Source: Hesseltinella vesiculosa
Taxonomy: Eukaryota; Mucoromycota; Mucoromycetes; Mucorales; Cunninghamellaceae
Direction of reading: 5' to 3'
Length of the DNA: 64,000 nucleotides
Assembly: GCA_002104935.1 (NCBI GenBank)
Contig: MCGT01000008.1
Coordinates: 434,001 to 498,000 of the forward strand
Part shown: positions 45,074 to 57,352 of the stretch, one piece after another
How positions within the stretch are numbered: the first letter of the stretch is position 1
Layout: the number at the start of each line of letters is the position of its first letter
Position numbers and translations under genes: made by a program
The notes under the pieces: model-generated
Database searches by the model: none
Seen by the model: the letters and a program-made list of their open reading frames with translations, nothing else
What the model was told of the DNA's origin: nothing

Positions 45074-47222
45074 TTTGTGTATATTAAATAAGGTGGTATA
45101 AAATAATAAGGAAGGGATGAGATATATAAAATAAAAAAATAAAAATAAAAAAGAGAGGAGAAGATGTCTAAGGTTTACAGGAACAAGAGAAAAAAACGGA
45201 TCACAAGAAAAATGGCCAGCCTGCATTTAAAAAATTGCGCACGCTCGTTTTCTCTTTGCCTCTTTTGCTCTCTGCTGGTGCTAAATTTGTTCTTGAAAAA
45301 AATTTCCCTCTTTTGGACAATTTCTTGTTAATGGTTCAAGCGATTGGATAGACCCTTTCACTCTTATTTTTATTTTTAGCATTCATCTTTTGGTTTTCCT
45401 TTTGGCCGTTGTGATTCCAACTTTGATACGTGAGATGTGTCCCTCAGTGTCGAGAAATGTAAATAGCATACCGATGTGAATCACGCCATGATGTCATAAT
45501 ATCAATTGTTCAACCTAAGCTACAGTGCTGCATCCCTTTAAGAGAAGCGGTTATGATAAAGCAGGTTAGTGTCCTCAAAATAAAGTTTTCTTTGTGCCCA
45601 GGTGTTGAGTCTGCTGCTAAAATTGTCTCTCCTTTTTCAAGATGACCGCATCTTTTCATGGTCTGGTCAAAGTCCGCTGGAGAAAAACATCCTACAAAGG
45701 CATATCATGACCAAATCTTTTGACTAATGGCTGATGTAGCTTCGTTAGGATTATGAAGAGGTGGTCAAAAGTTCATTGTTCAGGATGAGTTTGGAGATCA
45801 AGAATCATATTTTCTTTCCCAGCAATGAACGCTTATGGCCAGATGAGGTGAGACAAAGATGCATTTCCATGTTCCACACCTGGTTTTTTTTCAATCCCAA
45901 TTTTAGACCCACAGGTCCAGCACTCCATTTTGCCTCGACCAGTTTGCTGGATTCCTATTTTTTTCTTGAGAATTGAGGTCATTAAAAATAGGTTTTTGAC
46001 TCTTTTGAATGTGAATTGGCTGCACGTTTACCTTTTTCGTTCCTAGAGAGAGCTTGGCAGCCCATCTAAAACTCAAAAAAAAAAATGAAGAGCAGCCACT
46101 CTTTTATTTCGTTCGCTATGCCCTGATATGTTCCTGATCTGGCTGAAGCGGAATGCGAGGATAAAAGCAGCGGGCAAAGAGTCATCAGTATTGCCATGAC
46201 AACCACGAATTCTCGTCGCCACAAGAAAAAAGTAGGAAGGGTGAAGCAGCCGTGTCGCCTTTTTTTAATAGAATTGGCGACATGACTTCTCAAATTTAGT
46301 CCTGGAAAAAGGCTGTGTCCACTGATCTCCTTTTGGCCATGGTCACAAAACAAAAGAAGGCTGTGCCTCTGGGAGGCAGTTACCTTGTCCCGGCACTCGG
46401 TATCTAAAAAAATCATGAAGCAACAGCCACGTGTCACAGCTGCATAATTGAAAAAGAGATCGTCAATGATGGATTACTTGAGCAGGCAAGGGCCAGTTGC
46501 TGGGTCACTAGGCATTCAGCCGTATGATCCCCCATCATGTGGCTGGGTATAGCCACGGTTGCCAAAAAAAAAAAAAAAAAAAAAAAAGTAAGATAGAGGA
46601 ACAATGTTTGAATCAAGGACATCCCCGGTTGACTCTAAACCGCCAGGTGGCGTTTATCGATGATATTCACATGCACCGGCTCTACGAGAAACCCTTCCAT
46701 TGAGTAGCCCAAGCCTTTCCAAACAATGTTGTTGATCCACACGAACTACACGTTTTGTCCCATGATGCCATTTGTACCTCTGTACCATACTACTCTCTTC
46801 CATGGAAGCGGTCACCTGTAAGATTTGACAATGGCAACACGACCCCAGGAATCAGGCTGTTCTTGTTGATGGCATCAGGATTTAATATAACCGAAGCCAT
46901 GAAAAAATTAAATTAAAATGAACTTGCGAATTTAGGCGAGATCATGTGGTCCTTGAAGACGTTTTCATTTATAATAATAAAAAATAAAAAAGCTTGAGTC
47001 ACAGAACACGTCATTGTTTGCTCTTCTTCATTCAATGCCCCCAAAGCGCATTTCCTTTCGCAGTTGAAAAGACGCCCTTTGACACCGTTCATCACACGAC
47101 CAACGATTGGGAGGCAAAATCATTGGTTATGCGGGATTTGAATTGAGAGCTTTTTCACATCGCACCAAAAAAAAAATGACTCTTTTTTTTTTCTCTGCTC
47201 TTCCTTGACAAACAAAAAAAAC
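45074..47222. other. Long intergenic stretch, no gene supported
   Basis: About 2.1 kb. Minus-strand open frames at 46066-46437 and 46434-46622 and a frame at 46640-46860 lack motifs and start/splice support. An A run of 24 lies at 46563-46587. The promoter of ADE1 must be at the right end; A/T-rich DNA occurs at 46900-46990. Nothing else was recognised. Confidence 0.5.
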
Positions 47223-48452
47223 ATGGCCCTTGTTGAAAGGTAAGAAGGGAACATCACTTCACGTGGGCGCTCACGGAAGCTTAACCTAAATTCTTTTGGT
47301 TTTCTTTTTTTCGCTGATTGGTTTAGTCATTGCCCAGATCTCAAGCTTGTTGCACGTGGCAAGGTCAGAGACTTGTATGAAGTGGACGAAAAGTCTTTAT
47401 TGTTTGTTGCCACCGATCGTATCAGTGCATTTGATGTCATTATGAAGAACGTAAGTATGAGAGACAGGCTCATTAAGATTGCTAGCACATGCTCATCGTC
47501 CTTTATTTTCTTCTGTGAAAAAAAATCATGGCTCGTAGGCTATCCCTGGCAAAGGAAAGATTTTGACCCAGCTGTCTCTGTTCTGGTTCGATTTGCTCAA
47601 GGATATCTTGCCTAACCATCTGATCACCGCCGACTTTGACAAGATGCCTAGCCATATCCAAAAGTACCGTGAGCAACTCGAAGGCCGTTCGATCTTGGTG
47701 AAGAAGATGCGAGTATTGCCAATTGAAGCGATCGTGCGTGGCTATATCACAGGCTCGGGCCTGGTCGAATACCAGAAGAAAGGAACCATTTGCGACATTC
47801 CTCTTCCTGAAGGTCTGGTGGAAAGTGAAAAACTTCCTCAAGTCCTCTTTACTCCTAGCACAAAGGCCGAAATTGGCGATCACGGTAAGAGGGGGAGAAA
47901 AAGAGGGCAAAAGATTGACGGCATCCTTGGTTTTTGTTTGGATCATAGATGAAAACATCCACCCCTCGAAAATGGTTGATATCCTCGGTAGCAAAGAACT
48001 GGCTGACCAAGTGACCGAGGCTGCTATTCGTTTGTACACCAAGGCTAGCGAATTCGCTGCTGAACGCGGCATCATCATTGCTGATACCAAATTTGAATTT
48101 GGCTTGGACGAAAACGACCAATTGGTGGTAGTAGATGAAGTGTTGACACCAGGTAAAATCCCTCTTTTATATTACAAGCATGTTTGGGTATAGAATAGGT
48201 CAGCGTCTGAACGGACATCCTTTTTTTTTTTTTTTGTTATTTAAAGACTCATCACGCTTCTGGCCTGCCGACAAGTATGAAAAGGGCCGTGTACAAGAAA
48301 GCTTTGATAAGCAAGTGCTCCGCAATTACCTGCTCTCTATTGGATTTGACAAGAAGACAAGCATCGAATTGCCCGAGGAAGTTACCACCAAGACATTTGA
48401 TCGCTACAAGGAAGTGTATGAATTCTTGACAGGAAATGCCATTGCCCTGTAG
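47223..48452 (+). CDS. ADE1: SAICAR synthetase (phosphoribosylaminoimidazole-succinocarboxamide synthase)
   Basis: Five exons from ATG 47223 (six residues, MALVES, in exon 1) to the stop at 48450-48452. Motifs: [100 protein letters not shown]. All belong to SAICAR synthetase; the enzyme joins CAIR and aspartate using ATP in purine biosynthesis, in the cytosol. Monofunctional, about 300 residues, like yeast Ade1. Introns at about 47240-47325, 47451-47538, 47885-47948 and 48152-48245 are confirmed by frame continuity. No neighbouring purine genes. Confidence 0.96.
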
Positions 48453-49110
48453 TCGTTCTTTCTTTCTTTTGTTTCTTTTTTCTATAGAACCATGCTCATT
48501 GTTTTCAACCCCCCTCATCCAAAGTAAAAAAAAAAAAATTCGCACACTCAAAAGTGCTTGTTCGAAGTCCAAAAAAGGGAATATCGGCTTGCAACAACCA
48601 TTCCATGGGCACGATTCGATTGGTTGCTCGGAACAGGACCTGAGCTAATGCGTGCGGATGACAAGTAACAAATCCAAAAAACCACGTGGAGGACATGGCT
48701 TTCCTGTGATTTTTTTTTGTTTTTTGACGCTTCTTTGGTTGATATTGTGGATGTGTCCAAAAATGTGTTCGTTTTCCTTCTTGGTGATAAGGATTTGAGC
48801 CATCCGATTCGTTCTGGAAATTTGGAAATGCTGCGGAAACTGAGAACCAGCCGCTTCCTCTGCTCCAGTCATTTCTTGAGCACCAATCTGTGTACCATAC
48901 CCGGAAAAAATAAGATAACTTTTGAAAATGGTGGGAAAGTCGAGATTACAAGCTTGAAGGTTTATTATTAAAAATGGTATCGTCCCTGACATTGGCGTTC
49001 AAAAAAAAAAAAAAAATCGTGGAACCAGCCCAAGACTAGCCCTCGCTATCATCACACGTAAAGAGGGCAAGTAAGATATATTTAAACTAAAGAAGTAAAC
49101 ACAGAGGCGT
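48453..49110. other. Intergenic, one unassigned open frame
   Basis: Convergent 3' flanks of ADE1 and a C2H2 gene. A 115-codon minus-strand frame (48645-48992) has a plausible hydrophilic composition, but no motif and no clear start; left uncalled. Poly-A runs at 48525-48538 and 49001-49016. Confidence 0.45.
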
Positions 49111-49797
49111 CTATGAAGCATGGGTGTTGTCTTCATGTCTTTTAAGAGAATCTGGCCGGGAGAAGGATAGATGGCAGGGATCGCAGCGCCATCTCTTCTT
49201 TTCATGGTAACTGGCGGTGTGCCTCTTCAGGTCTTGGGTTCTCCCGTATTTTTTGAAGCAGAGCTTGCATGAGAGAGATTTGGATTTAGCCTTATTACAA
49301 GGTCTTCTGGCTCGGCCAGTATTAAAAGTAGAGAGTCCATCGCGACTTGGTAGGGCTTGCTGTTGTTCCGGCTGGTAGCTGGATTCAGGCTGGTAGCTGG
49401 ATTCAGGCTGGTAGCTGGATTCAGGGTGAGTGCCGACATCAAAACCATCCAGAAAAAAATCGTTTGGGGGCGATGCAAATATTCTGTCAGTGTGTTGAGG
49501 GTGTTGAGCAATATATTCAAGCTGTTGCAGGACTGAGTTCTGGGGATTATCCTGAGAAATCCGTGAGGGCAGTTCATAAAAAGCTGTGCCTTCAGTTTGG
49601 TGGAAAAATGAATCGGGAAACCCCATTTGATCGCCGAAGGTCATTGGCGGAGTCAATACCAAAACCAAGGAGGAGGGCGTCACTGTCGTATCGCTACCCT
49701 CATTCATCAAAGGCGAAAATAAATCACTTGCCACATCCGACCCATCTGGAGAAAATTGGCCATAATATTGAATAGAGGATTCCATCTTTCTGGTCAT
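49111..49797 (-). CDS. C2H2 zinc-finger transcription factor, intronless
   Basis: Single-exon frame of 228 residues, ATG at 49797 (a second Met at residue 5). Residues 1-130 are acidic and Ser/Pro/Gln-rich, typical of an activation region. Three perfect copies of PESSYQ (49370-49426) come from an 18-bp tandem repeat. Two C2H2 fingers close the protein: CKLCFKKYGRTQDLKRHTASYH and CDPCHLSFSRPDSLKRHEDNTH (C-x2-C-x12-H-x4-H), preceded by a basic NKAKSKSLS segment. Such C-terminal finger pairs are common in fungal nuclear regulators; target unknown. A similar gene with paired fingers lies 0.8 kb upstream in the same direction. Confidence 0.85.
   Translation of the reverse strand: MTRKMESSIQYYGQFSPDGSDVASDLFSPLMNEGSDTTVTPSSLVLVLTPPMTFGDQMGFPDSFFHQTEGTAFYELPSRISQDNPQNSVLQQLEYIAQHPQHTDRIFASPPNDFFLDGFDVGTHPESSYQPESSYQPESSYQPEQQQALPSRDGLSTFNTGRARRPCNKAKSKSLSCKLCFKKYGRTQDLKRHTASYHEKKRWRCDPCHLSFSRPDSLKRHEDNTHAS
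49370..49426 (-). repeat. 18-bp tandem repeat, three copies
   Basis: Unit GGCTGGTAGCTGGATTCA on the plus strand, encoding PESSYQ on the minus strand inside the C2H2 gene. Copies are identical, consistent with recent slippage. Confidence 0.9.
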
Positions 49798-50601
49798 TGT
49801 TGAAAAAATTGAGAAAGGCGTTTGAAAAGGAGCAAAATAATTTGATTTTTATATGATGGTAGACCAAGCCCAGCACAAAATCCACATTCCCTTGTGCTCA
49901 ATGATATGGTGCCACTCGTGTAACAATACCCTTTTTTCGTTGGATAGTGCATCTCGTATTTTCATACCAACCCTGACCTGTGCTTTAAACAATGCCCTTG
50001 CCCACATGATCCTTTTTTGTGCACCTGTTAATGGGAAATAAAACGGGGATAGGCGGAAAAACTTCCAGCGAACTTTTCTTATCGATCGAGGCATAAAAAA
50101 ATAATATTTCCCCTGACAAGCTTGAAAGGGTGAAAAGCCTCCAGGCAATTGACAATGGCTGATTGGATGATGGTCCAGGTAGAGCGATGGAAAACAATAA
50201 TTTAAGAGCCTACCCCATGGATCAATAAAAAAGGGTAGTTCATAGGGTTAGGGTCATGGGTTTGATGGGTAAGGGCGAAAACTTCACCCTTCAAACGTCT
50301 TCCCTTTTTTAGACAGGGTATTACTGTTGGCTTGCCAAGGAAAGTGGCGGAGCATTATATCCTTGCTTAACGATCGTGCAATGGCTCCTTACTGCGTGCG
50401 ACACAGAGAAATACTGTAAAAAAAAAAAAAGAAGGGAGGGACTTTGCCACTGGGTTCAAGGGGGGTGGTTTATTCTAAATGTTTGACGACCATATCCAGC
50501 TCTCTGAGGGGACACAAATGGTGGGAAATAGCTCTATATCTACAAGAAAAAAAAAAGGTCTATTATGTTTTTGCCGACGAAATTGACTTGGGATTCCATA
50601 C
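49798..50601. other. Intergenic between the two C2H2 genes
   Basis: Upstream region of the 49111-49797 gene and 3' flank of the 50602-51339 gene. Short frames only. A GGGTTAGGG string at about 50238-50246 occurs once and is not a telomere array. Confidence 0.5.
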
Positions 50602-51339
50602 CTAGTGGCAATTGCGAACGTGACGTTTATAGCAATCGGCTCGACGAAAAATCCTGTTTGTTGAGCGACAATCTGGAATGTCGCAGCGGTAGTATTGGCC
50701 ATCCCGGTCGTGATTCCTTGCATGGCGGCGGACGTCTTGGGAGCGTGAGTACTTTTTATGGCACACACTGCAAGCAAATGATGGCTTTTCTTCACGCCCA
50801 CGCTTAGAGCCGGACAGTGTTGGCCGAGCAGCACTTTCAGAGGAGGCATTTTCGGGTAATGGTGTGGTTGTTGCCTCATTGGCCAGAGTGGCGCATTGGT
50901 CTGTAAGCATAGGCATCGGCAACTGCCCAATGTTTGCATGATCGGTATGCAGATGTTTACCGGGAGAAAATGGCGAGAGTCGGTTCCCTTCTTGGCTGTG
51001 CTGTAAGAAAAAAATAGCACAGGCACAATGGCCTAACACGCAGCAGGCTGGTGCGCATGGGAAACAGGTTGCTCCAGGCTGGTGGCTCGCCAGAAAACCA
51101 TACGTCATATCTGGCGCAGTAGCCACCCCGTGTTCGTCGGATGTGTCACCCCTTGGTATCGGGAGTGGCAAGGCAAGGTCCTCATTTGCTCTATGATTTG
51201 AATCCATTGTAACAATGGAGCTGGCTGTGGCGGAAGGTTGGGTAAATGTCTCCATGCCCGGAGAAAGCGAGGCAACTACGTCGTCCAAACTATCCAAAAA
51301 TTGAAAGTCACTGTTGCTCAAATATGCGCTATACACCAT
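50602..51339 (-). CDS. C2H2 zinc-finger transcription factor
   Basis: Single-exon frame of 245 residues, start at 51339 (MVYSAYLSNSDFQFLDSLDD), stop TAG 50602-50604. The N-terminal half is acidic with Ser/Pro content and a Cys-rich CFPCAPACCVLGHCAC stretch. A basic GSKRGREEKPS precedes two C-terminal fingers: CSVCHKKYSRSQDVRRHARNH and CDIPDCRSTNRIFRRADCYK followed by RH-x4-H. The second finger has a C-x4-C spacing. The finger pair is related to that of the 49111-49797 gene (YxRxQDxxRH in both), suggesting an old tandem duplication. A TATA box lies about 57 nt upstream. Confidence 0.82.
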   Translation of the reverse strand: MVYSAYLSNSDFQFLDSLDDVVASLSPGMETFTQPSATASSIVTMDSNHRANEDLALPLPIPRGDTSDEHGVATAPDMTYGFLASHQPGATCFPCAPACCVLGHCACAIFFLQHSQEGNRLSPFSPGKHLHTDHANIGQLPMPMLTDQCATLANEATTTPLPENASSESAARPTLSGSKRGREEKPSFACSVCHKKYSRSQDVRRHARNHDRDGQYYRCDIPDCRSTNRIFRRADCYKRHVRNCH

Positions 51340-51395
51340 GGTTACGGTTGTACTTTAAAAAAATGGCAACAAAAAAAAAACCTACCGGGTAGGAG

Positions 51396-51402
51396 TTATA
51401 TA
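51396..51402 (-). promoter_or_regulatory. TATA box of the 50602-51339 C2H2 gene
   Basis: TATATAA on the minus strand, about 57 nt upstream of the ATG at 51339. Confidence 0.5.
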
Positions 51403-52892
51403 GGAAGATTACTGTATCATGCATCCAAGCCGTTGGCTTGTGCACGCACACCGGAACGGGTTGCCTTTTTGGCTTTTTTTTTTTTCTCCCTTCACCTTGC
51501 AATCATCTCAGACCGTTTTCCTCTCATTGTGCAATGACAACCTGTCAATATGCAAAATTAAAAACCAGGAGCGCACGAACGATCTGAGCCCTAAAATTAC
51601 ATGACTGCAGATGGCTAAATGCCCAAGCTGCCATTGGTGCAGCATACCTCATGTCTCGACAAAATTTGATCCAGTTTGTAACCTTCATTTATGACTTTCA
51701 ATTTTAGAGGTGTTTGATGACTGGAGATTGAATTGCATTGTGCTGCGTGATCCATGGTAGCTTGTTTGCCTATTTCCTGGTTACTTTGGTTATGATCGTT
51801 GGCTTGCATTTGAATCCTTACTGATTTTTGGCCAACGTAGCTTCTCTTTTTAAAGTCAGTACAGCACAGGCGGCTAGGATCTGAGAACCAATCAGGTTAA
51901 CTTCTTAAAAGAAGCAACTTTTTTAAACCTAAAGCCAAGTTTTCCAGAATATCATGGCCCCTTTTAGCGCGATTGCAGGCATACATCCAAATATCGCGGC
52001 CCTTTGCAATATTTGGCTTGTGGTTTAAAAAAAAAGCGTGATTTCAAGCGAGAGCAAAGCCCAGACGGCTATTCTTGGCGATGTTTCTTGGCTCACCAAT
52101 CATGTTCTTGAATTGTCTCTGATCTTGCATAAAAGAGAGTGTCAAAAAAGTACCCTTGATTTAATTGTTCGAGAAAGTGCATCAATGACGTCAAGACTTG
52201 AAAAAAAATATTGGTGGCTCTCTTGCCATAACCTATTGCAGCGGACTTTTGAATGCTAGTTTCTTTGGGAAGCACAGGTGCGCAACTAGCAAAGGACCAC
52301 GACAAACCACGCATTTTATAAAAAGAAATAAACTGGCCATCATGAACCAGTTCGTTTGCTTTTGATCGATAAAATAAAACGGGGAATGTTTTCATGGAGA
52401 AGCTGGGGAAGCCCCTGAACTTTGAAAGTATCCCATGACGCAATTTCGAACAAAAAAAGGAAAGTTTTGCTCACACTGCAAACCGAGATAGGCAGTAGCA
52501 GAGGTCGCGCGGTTATTGCCGTGTGGGATATTGCCCTTTTTTTTAAACAAGCGCTTTGTTACATCATTGAACCCTTAAATCTCGAAACATAAAAAAAAAG
52601 CTGATGAGGGTGCAACGAGAAAGTCTTAAAAAAAGGGGGGAGGGATGTTGTTGTTCTTGTTTTGGCTCTTTCACTTTACAAAAGGCAATCGAAACATTCC
52701 CAAAGCGCTTAGCATGTGAACAAAGAAAATATTTTGTGCCACAACAAAAAGATACAGCAGTTCACCACGGGCTGTCTGCCGATCGCCCACTTTTTTTTTT
52801 TTTTTGCAAGGTTTATTTGTTTGCAGATGAAAAAAATCATATAAAAATTAAATAATACAAAGGGGAGAAAGGACATAAAGGGAAGAGGCCGT
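51403..52892. other. Intergenic, no gene supported
   Basis: About 1.5 kb. Minus-strand open frames at 51615-51809 (64 codons) and 52093-52443 (116 codons) have no recognisable motif. A T run lies at 52791-52806. Probably noncoding; decayed mobile DNA cannot be excluded. Confidence 0.45.
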
Positions 52893-54847
52893 TTAAAGGG
52901 CATCAAAGAATCGGCCCATCAAAGTAGTAGGCTGTTCAGCAGCGGCAGCTTCTTCTTCGATTTCGGCAATACCAGTGTGGAAGTCCATTTCCGTAGCGCT
53001 GACGAATCGAGTTCTTCGCACTGCCCAGCAGCCAAGGAACAGGATGCCAGCAAAAGGAATAGGGAAATAGGTGGTAACAAAGGTGGCGGTGTCCCATTTG
53101 CCATCCAAGAACACGAACCAACCGCCGAAGAAGAGGATGATGGTCAACATGAACAGGACATAGTAGGCAGAGAAAGGTTGGAAAGGAGACTTGAAGGGCA
53201 AGGTGTTGCGGTCGATGCCTTGAGCCTTCATACCAGCATAGAATCGGAGGTAGGTGATGGCAATCATGTACCAGGTGATAAGACCACAGACGGAGGTCAT
53301 GTTGGCAAACCAGCCAAACACAGTGCTGGAGCCAGCGTTGATACCCATGTAAGAAAGGAAAGCAAAGGCGGCACAGAAGAACAAGGAGATATAGGGGAGA
53401 CCACGCTTGTTGACGCGAGCAAAAATCTTGGGAGCATTGCCAGCAACAGCAAGACCGTACAGAGCACGAGAAGAGGTGTAAAGATCAGAGGAGGCAGCAG
53501 ACCAGGCAGATGACAGCAGACAGGCGTTGACAATATGAGGTAAAACCTTGATGTTGGCGCGTTCAATAGCAATCACGAAGGGCGAACCGGCGGCAGTGCC
53601 ATGACCATTGGTCAAAGCAGGGTCGTTGGAAGGCACAAGGAGACCAATGATAAAGGTACCTAAGAACAAGAAGAAGAAAAGTTAGCCTCCAAGGATCGGA
53701 TGTAAAAAAAAAAAAAATCGCCATACCCAAGATGTAGAAGACAATAATACGAATGTAGACCTTGTTAATGGCCTTAGGCACGTTCTTGCGAGGGTTGGAA
53801 GTTTCACCAGCAGCAATACCAACAATTTCAGTACCAATGAAAGCCTAAAAAAAAAAGAGAATTATGAATGAATACGTCACACGGTGAGTTTTTTTTTCGG
53901 GTCTTCTCCCATTGATGGGAAACTTACAAAAGCAGCGTTCAACAACACGGAGAAGAAACCTAAGAATTGACCGAGGGAGCCTGGGATACCTTCATATTGA
54001 ACCCATGGTCCAGGATCTAGATAGGAAGAAGAAAAAGGTATGAGTGATTGGGTAAAAAAAAAAAAAAACGACAAATTTACCGTGCCAGTAGCGGACACCA
54101 ATGACGTCAGGGTTGGTTGGAACACCACCAGCATCGATGATAATACCGAGGATAATAAGCCCAATGATGGTAAGAATCTTAATACTGGCAAACCAGAATT
54201 CAGCTTCACCATATGCTCTGGCACCGAAGAAGTTGATAACAACAACGATGACCAAAAAGATAGTGATCCAGGCAGCGTTGCTCACTTGTTCGGGACTGAT
54301 CCAAAAGTTAACCAAGACAGAAGCAGCAGACAATTCGGCAGGTAACACAATAACCCAGTTGTACCAATAATTCCAACCCATAGCAAAACTCATAGCAGGA
54401 CCCACGAAACCTATTAAATAAATGAGTAAAGGCGGGAAAAAAAAGTTTTTCAATTACGTTCAGCCAACTTGATGTGACCACCAGGGACAGGAAGATAAGC
54501 GATCATTTCACCAAGTGTGTTCATAATACAAAAGACAATTGTGCCCATGACAATGTAGCCGAGCAAGAGACCAGCAGGACCACCATTATGCAGAGAAGTG
54601 GCAGTACCCAAAAACAAACCGGTACCTAACGCCAACAAAAAAACGGGGTCAGTTGTTCATGCATCAGCACATTTTTTTTCACCTCCATGCTCCCCGATTT
54701 CACCCATTCCTTACCAATAACACCACCAATAGAGATCATGGCAATGTGACGATTTTTTAATTGACGGTGCAGTTGATTTGTACCCATGGGGTCAAATTCA
54801 ACTTGACTGTCATGTTCTATGACTTCATGTTTCTCAATATCAGCCAT
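52893..54847 (-). CDS. Amino acid permease (APC family, fungal AAP type)
   Basis: About seven exons from ATG 54847 ([20 protein letters not shown]) to stop 52895-52893. The start of the transport core reads [20 protein letters not shown] across intron 1, the consensus of yeast amino acid permeases (first helix). Further family motifs: [108 protein letters not shown]. About twelve helices are visible. Predicted function is proton-coupled uptake of amino acids at the plasma membrane; the sequence does not tell which. The hydrophilic tails are short and acidic. The exon ends leave frame intact through introns of 45-90 nt, several with A runs on the plus strand. Confidence 0.93.
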
Positions 54848-54938
54848 TTTGAAGTAGCAAATAGAAAAGAAACGAAAAAAAAATACAATGAAAAAAAAAA
54901 AAGAAAAAGAAGTAGTGAAAACTGTGCTTGTTCAAGTT

Positions 54939-54948
54939 CTTTTATATA
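54939..54948 (-). promoter_or_regulatory. TATA box of the amino acid permease gene
   Basis: TATATAAAAG on the minus strand, roughly 95 nt upstream of the ATG at 54847. Confidence 0.5.
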
Positions 54949-57019
54949 TGGGAGAAAGCATCTCTTTTTGGTATCCAGTAAAGATTTGGTGTGTCACATG
55001 GTCAGTTTGCTTGGTTTCAAAAAAAGAAAACGATGATCACAAACCCAAATGTAGCAAATCAAAATCCAACTCAGCCACTTGGGGGACGTGTAGAACAAAA
55101 AAGAAGACTGTCGATCCTGTTAAAAAATGAAGAAAGGTCACCATCACACAACCATATACTTTTAAGCATGCCTATGCCAAACCCTCCTCACCCGCCTTTT
55201 TTTACGTAGTCATCGATTTGTTTACGCAGCGCTCTTGGCTGATAAAAAAAGTTTAAATGGCGGTAAAACGTCAGTTGTTGCCTTTCTCCCCCCATCCTCA
55301 GCAACTGGAAACAATTGGCTCGATGTTGAACCTTGTTGTGCCAAATAAAAAAACAACAACCTTATCCTTTCCAAATAATCACAACGGTGGTACAATTATC
55401 AGTCGATAAATGATTGCTACTTTTTGGCCTGCCAGAAATAAAAGGCCCTTTTTCGTCCCTCGCTCATGGACCTGTGTCGGTCATCTGGTTCATTTAGACA
55501 TCATCTCCTTTCATTCGACATGTCTTTTCACTTTTTCTTCTCACGCCTAGAAACGCAAAGAGGATGAGGCAAAATTGCTGTTTATGGAAATGCCTCTTCA
55601 GCAATAATCTCTTCATGTGGTCAAATTGAACCAAGCCCATTCACTGGCTGGATAACCTTTCCGTTCAAAACCAGACAAAAGGAAATTGGTCCACTTGCTC
55701 TTTGCTTCAGGCGCCGATTTAATAAGATACACTCTTTTTTTTCCCTCCCCCACATTTTCCTGATCACCAACCCAATTGGGATCATGGCGTTGCTTCAACC
55801 AGCCTGTGTCATCAAGGAAAGAAAAAAGAAATACTACGAGAAAACTTTATCTTGAGACTTTGTCCTTTTTGTGCATTCGTGAGAACTCGCATCATGGGAA
55901 ATTCCAAAAAATAAAAAAAAAGTCCAACTTGATTGGAGATAACCTTCAGCAAGACCCACCATCCTCCATATTCCTCGACTTTTCTGACGTACTTTCCAAA
56001 TCGTCAGGTTGGTCCACGATCATCTTTTTTTTCCCACATGAGACTGACACCTTTGAGCAATCTTGGAAACCAAAAAGTCGCCACAAGCTTATTTTAGAAC
56101 AAGCAGCGTGATGCCACCTTCAAAGCACCCACTCCCTCACCCTTCCTGACATGAGAAAAAAACATCGTCACGGTCAAAAACAACTGCGATTCATTGCAGA
56201 CCCCCTTTTTTATTTACAAAAAAAAAAAGCCCCTTGCCCAGCAGTAAACAGGTGCTATTTTTGTCCCTGAGCTGTGAAGCCAGGCTAAAATTATCCTAAG
56301 CAACGTTTTTGCACAGCACCACCTGATTCATGTGGTGTAGGCTGATCCGTAGCCACACTTTCAAAAAATCAGTTTTGTTCTGGGCAGGCTTGGGGCATCT
56401 TTCAACCGTTTTTTATACTTTTTGCTTGATCAAGGTTAGGCAGAAATGAGATTAAGGCGTGGGACGACCAATGGACTGCGTGTCACAAAGAAAAGATGGA
56501 AAATGGAAATATATCGTGTTACCATCTTGCACTGGTAGTGCCCCCCCTTTTTGCCAGACTCTCTCTCCTGTTGGTACATGAGGCATTTGCAGCACTTCAA
56601 AATAATAACCAAGATGCCACCGGCAAAAGTTATATCACTTGACACATGTCCATGGGCCTTTGAAAAAGAGGCCCCTAGGTTATCATTTTGCAAACTCTGT
56701 ACAAATAGTTTTGACCCAACTTCATAAAGCAATGAATGAAGCTCAATCCAACATCGTAAATGCGAGAGAAAGAGAAAGTGAAATATAGATCTTGAAAACG
56801 GGAGGGCTACGATCACCAGTTTAGATGGGATATCCCTTGGACTCTGCACGCCATCCTCGACAACAATCACACCCCTGGGCCTGGAGTGCATGCTGATCGA
56901 TAAGCCTGCTTCGCACCTCAAATGCTTACAAGCGTCAGTTTCTGGAGACCGCATTTGATAACTTTTGACCAAACCCAAAGGCGCTACGCCTTCGATTCCT
57001 GGCTGCTGGAATCAAGGTG

Positions 57020-57260
57020 ATTGGCTATCAGCCTCCTTACTCTTTTTTGACCAGGGGAGCTATAATTTTAAGCATGGTCGTTCTCGTCATTGTGTACTGG
57101 TATGCAAAATCTGGGATGGATTTAGTTTAAGCAAATTTGCATTGTGGTTTTAGATCAAATCGCCTGGGGGCCACCTGGTGATAATGGCCGATTTTTCTTT
57201 TTTTTTTCTTGAAGGCTATCAAGGCCGTTGTTGAGACCAAGTTGAAGCTTTGAAAGTCTA
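57020..57260 (-). repeat. Dispersed repeat, copy 2 (inverted)
   Basis: Reverse complement aligns with copies at 25565-25920 and 59285-59640: AAAAATCGGCCATTATCACC, GGGCCCCCAGGCGAT-like and CAAATTTGCTT, ATTTTGCATACCAGTACA. More degraded than the other copies at its 5' end. Confidence 0.5.
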
Positions 57261-57352
57261 AGCGTTTTTGCACTTTTTTTTTCGCCTCAATAAATCAGCA
57301 CAGCAACCCCCAAGTCAAAAAGAATAAAACCAAAACCATGGTTTCTCAACGC

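Noticed and set aside
46434..46930. Possible decayed transposase on the minus strand
   Set aside because: A few residues looked transposase-like but no catalytic motif or TIR was found.
48645..48992. 115-codon minus-strand frame
   Set aside because: Hydrophilic and plausible, but no motif, start context or splice partners; left as intergenic note.
50236..50250. Telomere-like GGGTTAGGG
   Set aside because: Single occurrence between two genes with no tandem array.
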